From Actibacterium sp. MT2.3-13A (GTDB lineage Bacteria; Pseudomonadota; Alphaproteobacteria; Rhodobacterales; Rhodobacteraceae): a stretch of DNA of 64,000 nucleotides. A model generated the notes under the pieces. That model was not told where the DNA came from. It ran no database searches and was given only the letters and a program-made list of their open reading frames with translations. The DNA lies in the NCBI RefSeq assembly GCF_018139985.1, contig NZ_JAGSOU010000002.1, positions 124,001-188,000 on the forward strand, in the 5' to 3' direction. Positions 55,578-63,640 of the stretch are shown here, one piece after another (position 1 is the stretch's first letter; each line of letters starts with the position of its first letter). Made by a program: the position numbers and the translations under genes.

Positions 55578-56780
55578 TCAGCCGCCCGCGCGGTCCCTGA
55601 CGACGTCGCGCAGGATCTCGAGGAAACGCGCCTGGGCGACGCTTGGCAGCCAGCCCTCGATATGGGTGACACCGATCTCCCGCTCGCTGTCCGGCAGTTC
55701 GACATCGATGCGTGCCAGCAGCCCCAGCCGGATGTCGCGCGCGACCTGGGTCTTGGAGATCAGCGTCAGCCGCTCCGACCCCATCAGAAGCCCCCGCATC
55801 ACGCTGTGCGATCCGGTCTCGATCGGCTTCGGCACCCCGGAGGGGACGCTGAGACGGGCGTGCATCTGCTCGAAATAGGAGCGCGAGGGCGCGCCGATCC
55901 GCGGCGCGATCCAGGGGAAACCCGCCAGATCGTTCAGCCCGACCCCGGCCACGCCGGCCAGCGGGTGCGCGGGCGCGGCCGCCACCACCAGAACGTCGGT
56001 GAACAGCCGGTGCTGCACCAGCCCGTCCGGCAGGTCGTTCCGCCGCAGCGCGCCGACCAGGAAATCCAGATCGCCGCGGCGCAGAGCGCGCGCGAGGCTG
56101 GCGTAATAGCCATCCACCACCTGCGGGCCGACCTCGGGAAATTCCACGGCGAAACGGTTCAGCGCCTCCGGCAGGATCGAGGATTGCGCCAGCGGCAGGC
56201 AGCCGATGGCCAGCCGCCCGGTGTAGACCCCGTGCCAACTCCTGACATCCTCGACCGCCTGGCGCATCTCGTTCAGGGCGAGCTTGATCAGGCGCGCCAG
56301 TTCCTCGCCCCGGCGGGTCGCGCGCAACCCGGTCGAGGTCTGTTCGAACAGCTGCGCGCCCGCCTGGTCCTCCAGCCGCCGGCAGGCCCGGCTGACCGCC
56401 GAGACCGACCGGCCAATCTGCGGCGCAGAGGCCCGGATGCCGCCCGATTCCGCCACCGCGATCAGGCTCTGCGCCTGGTTGAGCGTCAGCGTGCGGTGCA
56501 GGTTCCCGATCCCCGACATGCGCGCGGCCTGATCGAGGTAGCCGAAGCCGCGGCCGAGGCGAGCGACGAAAAGCCGCCCGGCCTCGCTGAGATCCATGCC
56601 CCGGCTGCTGCGGATGAACAGCGCGATGCCGAGGTCGCGCTCGATCGCGGCGATGCCCTGCGCCAGCGCCGGCTGCGACAGGTTCAGCTCCGCCGCCGCG
56701 TCGGTCATCGTGCCGAGCCGGGCGATGGCCAGAACCCCGGCCAGGTGCCGGAGGTTGGGAAGCCACATCTTGTTCGTCAT
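55578..56780 (-). CDS. LysR-type regulator with two tandem DNA-binding domains
   Basis: The 400-residue protein is about 100 longer than usual LysR regulators because it has two LysR-like winged helices: the first about 8-67 (ARLGTMTDAAAELNLSQPAL), the second about 95-155 (AESGGIRASAPQIGRSVSAV). An effector domain follows (about 185-390; GRLAIGCLPLAQSSILPEAL). It is the last gene of the aromatic-type cluster on this strand and probably its regulator. Each DNA-binding half keeps the hydrophobic core, so neither looks decayed. Confidence 0.88.
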   Translation of the reverse strand: MTNKMWLPNLRHLAGVLAIARLGTMTDAAAELNLSQPALAQGIAAIERDLGIALFIRSSRGMDLSEAGRLFVARLGRGFGYLDQAARMSGIGNLHRTLTLNQAQSLIAVAESGGIRASAPQIGRSVSAVSRACRRLEDQAGAQLFEQTSTGLRATRRGEELARLIKLALNEMRQAVEDVRSWHGVYTGRLAIGCLPLAQSSILPEALNRFAVEFPEVGPQVVDGYYASLARALRRGDLDFLVGALRRNDLPDGLVQHRLFTDVLVVAAAPAHPLAGVAGVGLNDLAGFPWIAPRIGAPSRSYFEQMHARLSVPSGVPKPIETGSHSVMRGLLMGSERLTLISKTQVARDIRLGLLARIDVELPDSEREIGVTHIEGWLPSVAQARFLEILRDVVRDRAGG

Positions 56781-56853
56781 TTCCCGCCCCTGCGCCCCCT
56801 ATCCCTTCCGTGATAGCAAGCGCGGCGCGCGCCCGGCAAGCCGGGGCGGCGCC

Positions 56854-57771
56854 CTACCCGGCGGCCCGCATCGGCAGGGCGCCGTGATTGCCGGCCCAGT
56901 CGGCGCAGGCCCTGATGCCGCCGAGGGGGAAGAAATGGATTTTCGCCACCGCCGCCCCCCCCGACAGAGCCTGCGCTTCGGCGAAATCGGTCAGGATCTC
57001 GGTCGGCTCGTAAGGCTGCAGCAGCCTGGAGACATCCTTCGCGCGCTTTTGCAGCACCTTGAGCGACGGGCCGACCCCGCAGGCGATGGCGAATTTGATC
57101 AGCGTCTGCAGCTTCGCGGGGCCCGCGATACCGACATGCACCGGCAGGCCGATCCCCGCCGCCCGCAGCCGCGCCGCCCAGTCGAGCACGGGTCGCGCCT
57201 CAAAGACGAACTGGGTCACGATCGCCATTTCGGCGTCGCTGCGCTCGGAGAACGCCTGTTTCCAGCGCAGCGCCTCGTCCACCGCGCGGCTGCCGCCGTC
57301 GGGGTCGATGTCGCGGTTGCCCTCCGGGTGGCCCGCGACATGCAGCCGGGCAAAGCCCTGCGCGTCGAAAAGGCCCGTCTCCATCAGCTGCATGGAATTC
57401 TCGAAGTCGCCGCGGGGCGCGGCCAGGCCGCCGGCCAGCAGCAGCGCCTGATCGACCCCGGCCTCGCCGCGATAGCGCTTGATCCAGTCTCCAAGCATCG
57501 CCCGGTCGCGGATGATCCGGGCGGGGAAATGCGGCATCACCGCGAAGCCCTGCCCGGCCAGGCGCGCGGCCGTCGCCACCATGTCCTCGATCGGCGTGCC
57601 CTCTATATGAGCGATGTATACCCGCGTGCCCTCGGGCAGCACCTCGCGGAAATCCCCGATCGTGGCGGCCGTGCGCGGCATGACCTCGATCGAATAACCC
57701 TGCAGGATGCTGTGCAGCCCGGCACCAGTGGCCTCTCCCCGGCGACCGGGCCTCCCGATGAAACTGAGCAT
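56854..57771 (-). CDS. Methylenetetrahydrofolate reductase-like (MetF family) protein
   Basis: The 305-residue TIM-barrel flavoprotein resembles MetF: YSIEVMPRTAATIGDF at the start, LLLAGGLAAPRGDFENS, HVAGHPEGNRD, VTQFVFEARPVLDW and KIHFFPLGG. MetF reduces methylene-THF to methyl-THF; the reverse direction recycles methyl-THF after O-demethylation of methoxylated aromatics. Its place beside an aromatic cluster makes that role plausible, but it could be a general MetF. AGGAGGAG precedes the ATG. A palindromic operator candidate lies 30 bases upstream. Confidence 0.85.
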   Translation of the reverse strand: MLSFIGRPGRRGEATGAGLHSILQGYSIEVMPRTAATIGDFREVLPEGTRVYIAHIEGTPIEDMVATAARLAGQGFAVMPHFPARIIRDRAMLGDWIKRYRGEAGVDQALLLAGGLAAPRGDFENSMQLMETGLFDAQGFARLHVAGHPEGNRDIDPDGGSRAVDEALRWKQAFSERSDAEMAIVTQFVFEARPVLDWAARLRAAGIGLPVHVGIAGPAKLQTLIKFAIACGVGPSLKVLQKRAKDVSRLLQPYEPTEILTDFAEAQALSGGAAVAKIHFFPLGGIRACADWAGNHGALPMRAAG

Positions 57772-57800
57772 GGCCTCTCTCCTCCTGCCGAACTCGCACC

Positions 57801-57818
57801 CTCAATGTATACATCGAG
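57801..57818. promoter_or_regulatory. Palindromic operator candidate upstream of the MetF-like gene
   Basis: CTCAATGTATACATCGAG is a near-perfect 18-bp palindrome with the core ATGTATACAT. A core of the GTATAC type is typical of FCD-class GntR regulators (such as VanR). It lies 30-47 bases before the metF-like ATG. No GntR gene is in the window. Confidence 0.5.
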
Positions 57819-57920
57819 GCGAGGCCATCAAGTTTTTTCCCGGACCGATCTGCCTGAGCGCCGGTTTTCGCCGGACCGTGTATCCATGCGCCTCCGGCGG
57901 CCCGCCCGCCGGCGCGCCGG

Positions 57921-58805
57921 TCAGCCGGATTGCCCGTCGCGCCGCGTCGCCAGCGCCGCGGCAACGGTCTCATGCAGCGTCGCGCGCGGCCGGCAGGCGG
58001 CGCCGGCCTGCCCCATCGCCGCCTGCACGGCCGCGACCTCCGCGCCGAGCCCGCCGTTGAGGCCGAGCGCGGCGACGGTCGCCGCGCTTTCCTCCATCTC
58101 CGCCGCACGACGCGCCCCGTGGCGCAGCGTGCGCTCGAACTGGTATTCGGCGAAATCGGGCCAGCCCAGGCCGGGGTAGCTCGACGACAGCGAGGCGAGG
58201 ATCTCGCCGAAGACGCCAGCGGCCTCGGCCGCCAGGAGCGTCTCCACCGTGATCGCCTCCAGACCCTTGACGAATTGCGACCGGATCATCTTGATCGCCG
58301 TGGCCGCGCCCGCCGCCTCGCCCGCGACGCGGTAGTCGAACCCCAGCGCCTTGAGCCGCGGCAGCGCCAGCGCCAGCGCCGCGCCCGCCACCAGCACCGG
58401 GGTCCGGTGGCCGCGCGGATGCACCGGCGCCATCACCGCCATGTCGAGATAGGCCGCCCCGCCCTTTTCGATCAGCGCAGCGGTCTCGCGCTTGCGGCCC
58501 GGCGAGACCGAATTGATGTCGATGAAGACCGTGCCCGCGCCGATATGCGACGCCACCGAGCGCGCCGCGGCAAGCGACTGGTCGGCGGTCACCGCGCTGA
58601 AGACCCAGCCGCTGCCGGCCAGCGCCGCGGGGCTGGGCGCGATCGTCACGCCGTCGCGCCGCATCGCCGCGCGCATCTCCTCGCCCCCGGCGCCGTCGAG
58701 CTTGATGTCATAGGCGCGGAAGGACATTTCCGGCGCGTGTTCCGCGAGCGTCTCGCGGAAGGCCCGCGCCGCCTCGCCATATCCGATGAATGCACAGTCT
58801 TTCAT
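57921..58805 (-). CDS. NAD(P)-dependent dehydrogenase with DUF1932 C-terminal domain
   Basis: The 294-residue protein has an N-terminal Rossmann domain like 6-phosphogluconate dehydrogenase (FIGYGEAARAF; IDINSVSPGRKRETAALIEKG; YLDMAVMAPVHPRG) and a helical C-terminal DUF1932 domain (KMIRSQFVKGLEAITVETLL, GWPDFAEYQFERTLRHGARR). The oxidised substrate is unknown. In this cluster it may oxidise a ring-cleavage semialdehyde or reduce a keto acid. The start at 58805 has AGGGGG five bases upstream; the in-frame ATG at 58832 has none. Confidence 0.82.
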   Translation of the reverse strand: MKDCAFIGYGEAARAFRETLAEHAPEMSFRAYDIKLDGAGGEEMRAAMRRDGVTIAPSPAALAGSGWVFSAVTADQSLAAARSVASHIGAGTVFIDINSVSPGRKRETAALIEKGGAAYLDMAVMAPVHPRGHRTPVLVAGAALALALPRLKALGFDYRVAGEAAGAATAIKMIRSQFVKGLEAITVETLLAAEAAGVFGEILASLSSSYPGLGWPDFAEYQFERTLRHGARRAAEMEESAATVAALGLNGGLGAEVAAVQAAMGQAGAACRPRATLHETVAAALATRRDGQSG

Positions 58806-58860
58806 GCCGGCCCCCTGTTTCTCGAAATCCATCGTTGCGGCCCCGCCTCGAAACGCGCGC

Positions 58861-59916
58861 TCAGACCGGCGCGAAAACGGTCCCGTCCATCAGCTTGCGC
58901 GCCGTCCTGAGCACTGCGGCCTCGGCGATCTCGCCGCCCGAAAGGGTGGCGATGACCGTGGTCTCGCCGCTGGGGTGCTCGACCGACAGCGCCTGTTCCG
59001 CGCCGCCGGGCAGCACCGCGACCTCGCGCGCGGGGCCTTCGGGCAGCAGGCAGGCAGAGGCGACCGAGACCGCCCCCAGCACCCCGATCGAGGCGTGGCA
59101 GCGGTGCGGGATGAAGGTCCGCGTGGCGACCGCGCCGCCCGCTCGCGGGGCCGAGACCAGCGTCATCTTGGGCACGGATTTCTCCGCCACATCGCCGAGG
59201 TTCATCATCGGCCCGGCCTTGAGGCGGATCGCCTCCAGCCTGTCGCGCAGGGCAGCGTTGGCCTCCAGCTCCTCCGGCGCCTCCTGCCCGCTCAGCCCGA
59301 AGGCGTCGGCGCGCATCACAACGCAGGGCATGCCGTTGTCGATCAGCGTGCAGTCGACGCCCGCGATCTCGTCGCTGGCGTTCCCCGTCGGCAGCAGCGC
59401 CCCGCAGGACGACCCTGCCGTGTCGCGAAAGGCGATGGGCACCGGCGCGGCGGTGCCGGGCACGCCGTCGATCCGCGCCGCGCCGGCATAGCTGACGCGC
59501 CCGCCCGGCGTGGCCACGCGCGCCACGGCCAGCTGCCCGGTGTTCTCCATGAAGATCCGCACCGGCGTCTCGCCGTCCTGCGCGGCGACCAGGCCGCGCT
59601 CCACCGCGAAGGGCCCGACCCCGGCCAGGATGTTGCCGCAGTTCTGCGCGTCGGACACCAGGGCGCGGTCCACGAACACCTGGAGGAACAGGTAATCCAC
59701 ATCCACCCCCTCCCGCGCCGAGGGCCGGACCACCGCCACCTTCGAGGTCAGCGGGCTGGCCCCGCCCATGCCGTCGATCTGTCGCGGATCGGGCGAGCCC
59801 ATGACGCCCAGCAGGAAGGCGTCGCGCGCCGCCGCGTCCTGCGGCAGATCCTCGGCCAGGAAATAGCCGCCCTTTGAGGTGCCGCCGCGCATCCACATGC
59901 AGCGCGCCTGTCTCAT
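58861..59916 (-). CDS. 4-oxalomesaconate tautomerase (PrpF/GalD family)
   Basis: GalD converts the keto form of 4-oxalomesaconate to the enol form in gallate degradation. The 351-residue protein is a PrpF-type isomerase: MRGGTSKGGYFLAEDLP at the start, MGGASPLTSKVAVV, DAQNCGNILAGVGPFAVERG and MTLVSAPRAG with IPHRCHASIGVLGA. PrpF in 2-methylcitrate metabolism is a paralogue; the neighbours GalB and GalC point to the oxalomesaconate branch. It lies 33 bases after the aldolase gene. Confidence 0.87.
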   Translation of the reverse strand: MRQARCMWMRGGTSKGGYFLAEDLPQDAAARDAFLLGVMGSPDPRQIDGMGGASPLTSKVAVVRPSAREGVDVDYLFLQVFVDRALVSDAQNCGNILAGVGPFAVERGLVAAQDGETPVRIFMENTGQLAVARVATPGGRVSYAGAARIDGVPGTAAPVPIAFRDTAGSSCGALLPTGNASDEIAGVDCTLIDNGMPCVVMRADAFGLSGQEAPEELEANAALRDRLEAIRLKAGPMMNLGDVAEKSVPKMTLVSAPRAGGAVATRTFIPHRCHASIGVLGAVSVASACLLPEGPAREVAVLPGGAEQALSVEHPSGETTVIATLSGGEIAEAAVLRTARKLMDGTVFAPV

Positions 59917-59949
59917 GACGCGGCTCCCGGGCGGGCAAGCTGCGCGCGC

Positions 59950-60621
59950 TCACTCATATTTCAGCCCCTTCTCGGCCAGCCGCGCCCGCATCTGGTAGAT
60001 GTCGAGGCCCAGCTCGCCCGCCGCCAGGCGCGCGCGCTTGGCCTCCTCGTTGGCCATGCGCTGGCGCGCCTTGTCCAGAACCGCCGCGGCCTCGTCGCGG
60101 GCCACGACGCAGACGCCGTCGTCATCGGCCACGATCACGTCACCGGGATTGACCAGCGCGCCCGCGCAGACCACCGGCACGTTGACCGAGCCCGGCGTCT
60201 CCTTAACCGTGCCCTGCGCGAAGACCGCCTTGGACCACACCGGGAACTGCATCGCGGTCAGGTCGCGCACGTCGCGCACCCCGGCGTCGACCACCAGCCC
60301 CAGGCAGCCGCGCGCGCGGGCCGAGGTGGCCAGCAGGTCGCCGAAATAGCCGTCCTCGCAGGGCGAGGTCGGGGCGAGGACGAGGATATCGCCCGCCTTC
60401 ACCTGCTCGATCGCCACATGCAGCATCCAGTTGTCGCCCGGCGGGGCCGAGATCGTGACCGCCGAGCCGGCAACCTGCGCGCCCGCGTAGATCGGCCGCA
60501 TGTAGGAGGCCAGCAGCCCCTTGCGCCCCTGCGCCTCGTGCACCGTCGCGACGCCGGCCTCGGCCAGCCCCGCGATCACCGCGGCATCGGCGCGCGCGAT
60601 ATCCTGAACCACCCGCGCCAT
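59950..60621 (-). CDS. 4-carboxy-4-hydroxy-2-oxoadipate aldolase (LigK/GalC family, RraA fold)
   Basis: The enzyme splits 4-carboxy-4-hydroxy-2-oxoadipate into pyruvate and oxaloacetate and often decarboxylates oxaloacetate. The 223-residue protein has the RraA fold: [45 protein letters not shown] (metal-binding region) and [15 protein letters not shown]. Close kin include RNase E inhibitor RraA, but the neighbours and the residues GDNWMLH favour the aldolase. Its start overlaps the hydratase stop by one base. Confidence 0.88.
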   Translation of the reverse strand: MARVVQDIARADAAVIAGLAEAGVATVHEAQGRKGLLASYMRPIYAGAQVAGSAVTISAPPGDNWMLHVAIEQVKAGDILVLAPTSPCEDGYFGDLLATSARARGCLGLVVDAGVRDVRDLTAMQFPVWSKAVFAQGTVKETPGSVNVPVVCAGALVNPGDVIVADDDGVCVVARDEAAAVLDKARQRMANEEAKRARLAAGELGLDIYQMRARLAEKGLKYE

Positions 60622-61349
60622 CACAGTTCGTCCACCGTGCGCGGAAAGACCGACTGGAAGCCTTCGGCATATTGGCAGTCCCGCCCGCCGGCCTGCCCGC
60701 CGGAGTTGCGGCGGAAGTGGTTGCCGCGGTTCTCGGCCACGTTGGTATAGTAGTGCCAGAGATGCTGCTGGCCCTGCATGCATTCGATCGCCGCGCGCTT
60801 CTTCTCCCAGACCGGCGTGATGTCGAGGAAGACATCGGGCTTCCAGCCCATCTGCTCGGTCTGGTGCGGCTCGAAGAGATACAGTTGCGGCGCGCCCAGC
60901 ACCTTTTCGCCGGGGTTGTGACCCCAGGCCTGCGCGATCATGCGCGCCTCCAGCGCGACTGAGGTCGCATACATGTGGTCGGTGTTGTAGGGATCGTAAT
61001 GCGAATGGCCGAGCATGAAGCGCGGCTGCACCGCACGGATCACGTCGACCAGCCGGTATTTGTCCTCGCGCTCCAGCACCAGCGGGTAATCGCCGAGATC
61101 GAAGAACTGGATGTCATGCACCCCCAGCGCGGCGGCTGCGGCCTCGGCCTCCTTGCGGCGCTCGGTCTTGACCCTGTCGAGGGTCATCCCCTCCTGCTTC
61201 CAGAGCTTCGCGCTTTCGCCGCGCTCGCCATAGGACAGGCAGACGACCGTCACGTCGTAGCCCTTCTGCTGGTGCAGGGCGATGGCCCCGCCGCAGCGCC
61301 AGACGAAATCCGCCGAATGCGCGCTGATCACCAAAGCTGTCTTCGTCAT
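60621..61349 (-). CDS. 4-oxalomesaconate hydratase (PIG-L family, GalB-like)
   Basis: GalB hydrates 4-oxalomesaconate to 4-carboxy-4-hydroxy-2-oxoadipate. The 242-residue PIG-L/LmbE-fold protein has the variant zinc motif [17 protein letters not shown] (deacetylases have AHPDD) and [15 protein letters not shown] for the third ligand. [16 protein letters not shown] follows, which fits Pseudomonas GalB better than GlcNAc deacetylases. TAGGAG precedes the ATG, nine bases after the dioxygenase gene. Confidence 0.88.
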   Translation of the reverse strand: MTKTALVISAHSADFVWRCGGAIALHQQKGYDVTVVCLSYGERGESAKLWKQEGMTLDRVKTERRKEAEAAAAALGVHDIQFFDLGDYPLVLEREDKYRLVDVIRAVQPRFMLGHSHYDPYNTDHMYATSVALEARMIAQAWGHNPGEKVLGAPQLYLFEPHQTEQMGWKPDVFLDITPVWEKKRAAIECMQGQQHLWHYYTNVAENRGNHFRRNSGGQAGGRDCQYAEGFQSVFPRTVDEL

Positions 61350-61358
61350 CTTGCTCTC

Positions 61359-62324
61359 CTACTGCGCCGCCTCGTTCGCGGGCGGCGTTCCGTGGGTGTG
61401 GAATGTCTCGATCGTCTTGAGGCCCCAGGCCTGGCCCTTCCGGCGCTCGGCCTCGGTCCAGGTGACGGGCTGCCAGTCGGGCCGCAGGATCAGCCGCGCG
61501 CCGGCGTTGGCCAGTTCCACCCGGTTGCCCGCGGGCTCCCAGACATAGAGGAAGAAGGTGCCCTGAATGGCGTGCTTGTGCGGGCCGGTCTCGATATGGA
61601 CGCCGTTCTCCAGGAAGATGTCGGCGGCGCGCAGGATGTCCTCGCGCTGGTCGGTGGCATAGGTGACGTGATGCAGCCGGCCGCGCGCGCCGCGCGCGTG
61701 ATCCTCGGTGCAGGCAAGGTCATAGGTCTTGTTGTTGACCGTGAACCAGCAGCCGCCGAGACGGCCGTTGTCGAGTTGGATCTGCTCGGTGATCCGGCTG
61801 CCGAGGCAGGTCACCATGAAATCGCGGAACACCGACACGTCGCTGGCCAGCAGGTTCAGGTGGTCGATCCGGCGCGGGCAGACGCCGCGGCCGTGATAGC
61901 GCTGCGCGATGTTCTTGAGCGCCGGACGCTCCTCTTCGGGGGCCTCGTATGGCGTCGTCTCCCAGTAGAGCTCAAAGGCATGGCCGTCGGGATCGTGGAA
62001 GCGGAAGGCGCGGCCGTGGCCGAGGTCGCCCTCGACCCAGTCGCCCCCGTAGCCCGCCGCCCGGATCGCGGCCACCCGCCGCTCCAGCGCCTCGGCCGAG
62101 GAGGTGCGGTAGCCGATATGGCCGACGCCCGTGGTGTGGTGGCGGGTGAGCTTCAGCGTGTGGAACTCGTAATCGTCGTAGGCCCGCAGATAGGCGCTGT
62201 CGCCGTCCCGTCCGCTTTCGGTCAGGCCGAAGACGCGGGTGAAGAAATCGAGGCTTTCGTCGAACTTGTCGGTGTAGACCTCGACATGGCCCAGATGGGC
62301 GACATCGAAACAGGGTTCTGCCAT
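61359..62324 (-). CDS. VOC-family extradiol (catechol 2,3-dioxygenase-like) dioxygenase
   Basis: The two-domain VOC protein has 321 residues. The N-terminal module starts HLGHVEVYTDKFDESLDFF. The C-terminal module carries the Fe(II) facial triad: His in RRIDHLNLLASDVS, His in GRLHHVTYATDQRED and Glu in NRVELANAGARL. It therefore should cleave a catechol meta to the hydroxyls. The product enters oxalomesaconate steps, which is unusual for this class. GAGGA is strong before the ATG. It lies 11 bases after the TRAP transporter gene. Confidence 0.9.
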   Translation of the reverse strand: MAEPCFDVAHLGHVEVYTDKFDESLDFFTRVFGLTESGRDGDSAYLRAYDDYEFHTLKLTRHHTTGVGHIGYRTSSAEALERRVAAIRAAGYGGDWVEGDLGHGRAFRFHDPDGHAFELYWETTPYEAPEEERPALKNIAQRYHGRGVCPRRIDHLNLLASDVSVFRDFMVTCLGSRITEQIQLDNGRLGGCWFTVNNKTYDLACTEDHARGARGRLHHVTYATDQREDILRAADIFLENGVHIETGPHKHAIQGTFFLYVWEPAGNRVELANAGARLILRPDWQPVTWTEAERRKGQAWGLKTIETFHTHGTPPANEAAQ

Positions 62325-62335
62325 CGGAATTCCTC

Positions 62336-63640
62336 CTACTGGATCATCGTGTTGGGCAGGATCAGCGAGATCTGCGGGAACAGAACCAGGATCACCAGCG
62401 TCACGAACATCGCCACCCAGAACGGCGCGACGCCCGCGAATATCCGGCCCAGCGGCACATCCCGCGCGACCGATTTCACGATGAAGACATTGATGCCCAC
62501 GGGCGGCGAGATCAGGCCCATTTCCAGCGTCAGCACCACCAGCACCCCGAACCAGATCGGATCGAGGCCGAGCTGGGTGATCACCGGGAAATAGATCGGC
62601 ATGGTCAGCACCATCATGGCAAAGCCTTCGAGGAAGCAGCCCAGCACCAGATAGGTCAGCAGGATCAGCCCCAATACCGCCAGCGGCGCCAGTTCGAGCC
62701 CGGTAAGGAATTCTCCGACCAGGCTGGGGATATGGGTCAGCGCGAGGAACGGGTTGATCATATGCGCGGCGATCAGGATCAGCATCACCGTCGCGGTGGT
62801 GACCACCGAATCCTTGGCCGCGGCCCAGAAGCTCGCCCAGGTCAGCCGGCGCTCGATCACGCCGATCACGATGACCAGCCCGGCGCCCACCGCCGAGGCC
62901 TCGACCGGCGAGAACATCCCGCCGTATATCCCGCCGATGGTCAGCAGCACCACCAGCAGGACCGGCAGCGCCGCGGCCAGCTTGCGGCCCTTCTCGCCCA
63001 GCGTGCTGCGCGGGCCCTGCGGCCCGAGGCTCGGGCGCAGCCAGCACATCAGCGACACGGTGGCGACGAACATCGTCAGCAGCAGCAGCCCCGGCAGGAC
63101 GCCGGCCAGGAACAGCCGCCCGATCGACTGCTGGGTGAGGATCGCGTAGATCACGAAGCCGGTCGAGGGTGGGATCAGGATGCCCAGCGTCCCGCCCGCC
63201 GCGACCACGCCCGTGGACAGCCGGCTGTCGTAGCCGAAGCGGTCCATCTGCGCCATGGAAACCTTGCCCATGGTCAGCGCCGAGGCCACCGACGAGCCCG
63301 ACAGCGCGGCGAAGCCCGCGCAGCCCAGCACCGTGGCCGAGGCCAGCCCGCCCTTGACGTGGCCGATGATCGCGTAGGCGGCATCGTAGAGCCGCGCGCT
63401 CATCCCCGTGACCGAGGCGACGTTGCCCATCAGGATGAACAGCGGCACCACGACCAACTCGGCCGAGGAGGCCAGGGTGAAACTTTCCGAGGCCATCAGG
63501 CTCATCGCCGCGTTCAGCCCCTTGAGCGCCCAGATGCCGACGAAGCCCACGGCGAACATCGCCAGCGCCACGGGGATCCGCACGATCAGAAGGACGAAGA
63601 GAACGAGGATGCCGATCAGGCCGACCAGTGCGCCGCTCAT
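62336..63640 (-). CDS. TRAP transporter large permease subunit (DctM)
   Basis: The 434-residue inner-membrane protein has about 12 hydrophobic segments and the DctM patterns GMSARLYDAAYAIIGHVKGG, ALSGSSVASALTMGKVSM, GGTLGILIPPSTGFVIYAI and EMGLISPPVGINVFI. It couples sodium gradient to uptake of a carboxylate bound by a DctP protein; no DctP is visible in the window. The start overlaps the small subunit gene by four bases. The substrate is probably the aromatic acid degraded by the cluster. Confidence 0.93.
   Translation of the reverse strand: MSGALVGLIGILVLFVLLIVRIPVALAMFAVGFVGIWALKGLNAAMSLMASESFTLASSAELVVVPLFILMGNVASVTGMSARLYDAAYAIIGHVKGGLASATVLGCAGFAALSGSSVASALTMGKVSMAQMDRFGYDSRLSTGVVAAGGTLGILIPPSTGFVIYAILTQQSIGRLFLAGVLPGLLLLTMFVATVSLMCWLRPSLGPQGPRSTLGEKGRKLAAALPVLLVVLLTIGGIYGGMFSPVEASAVGAGLVIVIGVIERRLTWASFWAAAKDSVVTTATVMLILIAAHMINPFLALTHIPSLVGEFLTGLELAPLAVLGLILLTYLVLGCFLEGFAMMVLTMPIYFPVITQLGLDPIWFGVLVVLTLEMGLISPPVGINVFIVKSVARDVPLGRIFAGVAPFWVAMFVTLVILVLFPQISLILPNTMIQ

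Noticed and set aside
58861-59916. PrpF of the methylcitrate cycle
   Set aside because: No prpB, prpC or acnD genes are nearby; the aldolase and hydratase of the gallate route are.
59950-60621. RraA regulator of RNase E
   Set aside because: The fold is shared, but operon context with hydratase and tautomerase and the PGDNWMLH region fit the aldolase.
60621-61349. N-acetylglucosaminyl deacetylase
   Set aside because: The zinc motif is AHSAD instead of AHPDD, and the neighbours are oxalomesaconate enzymes.
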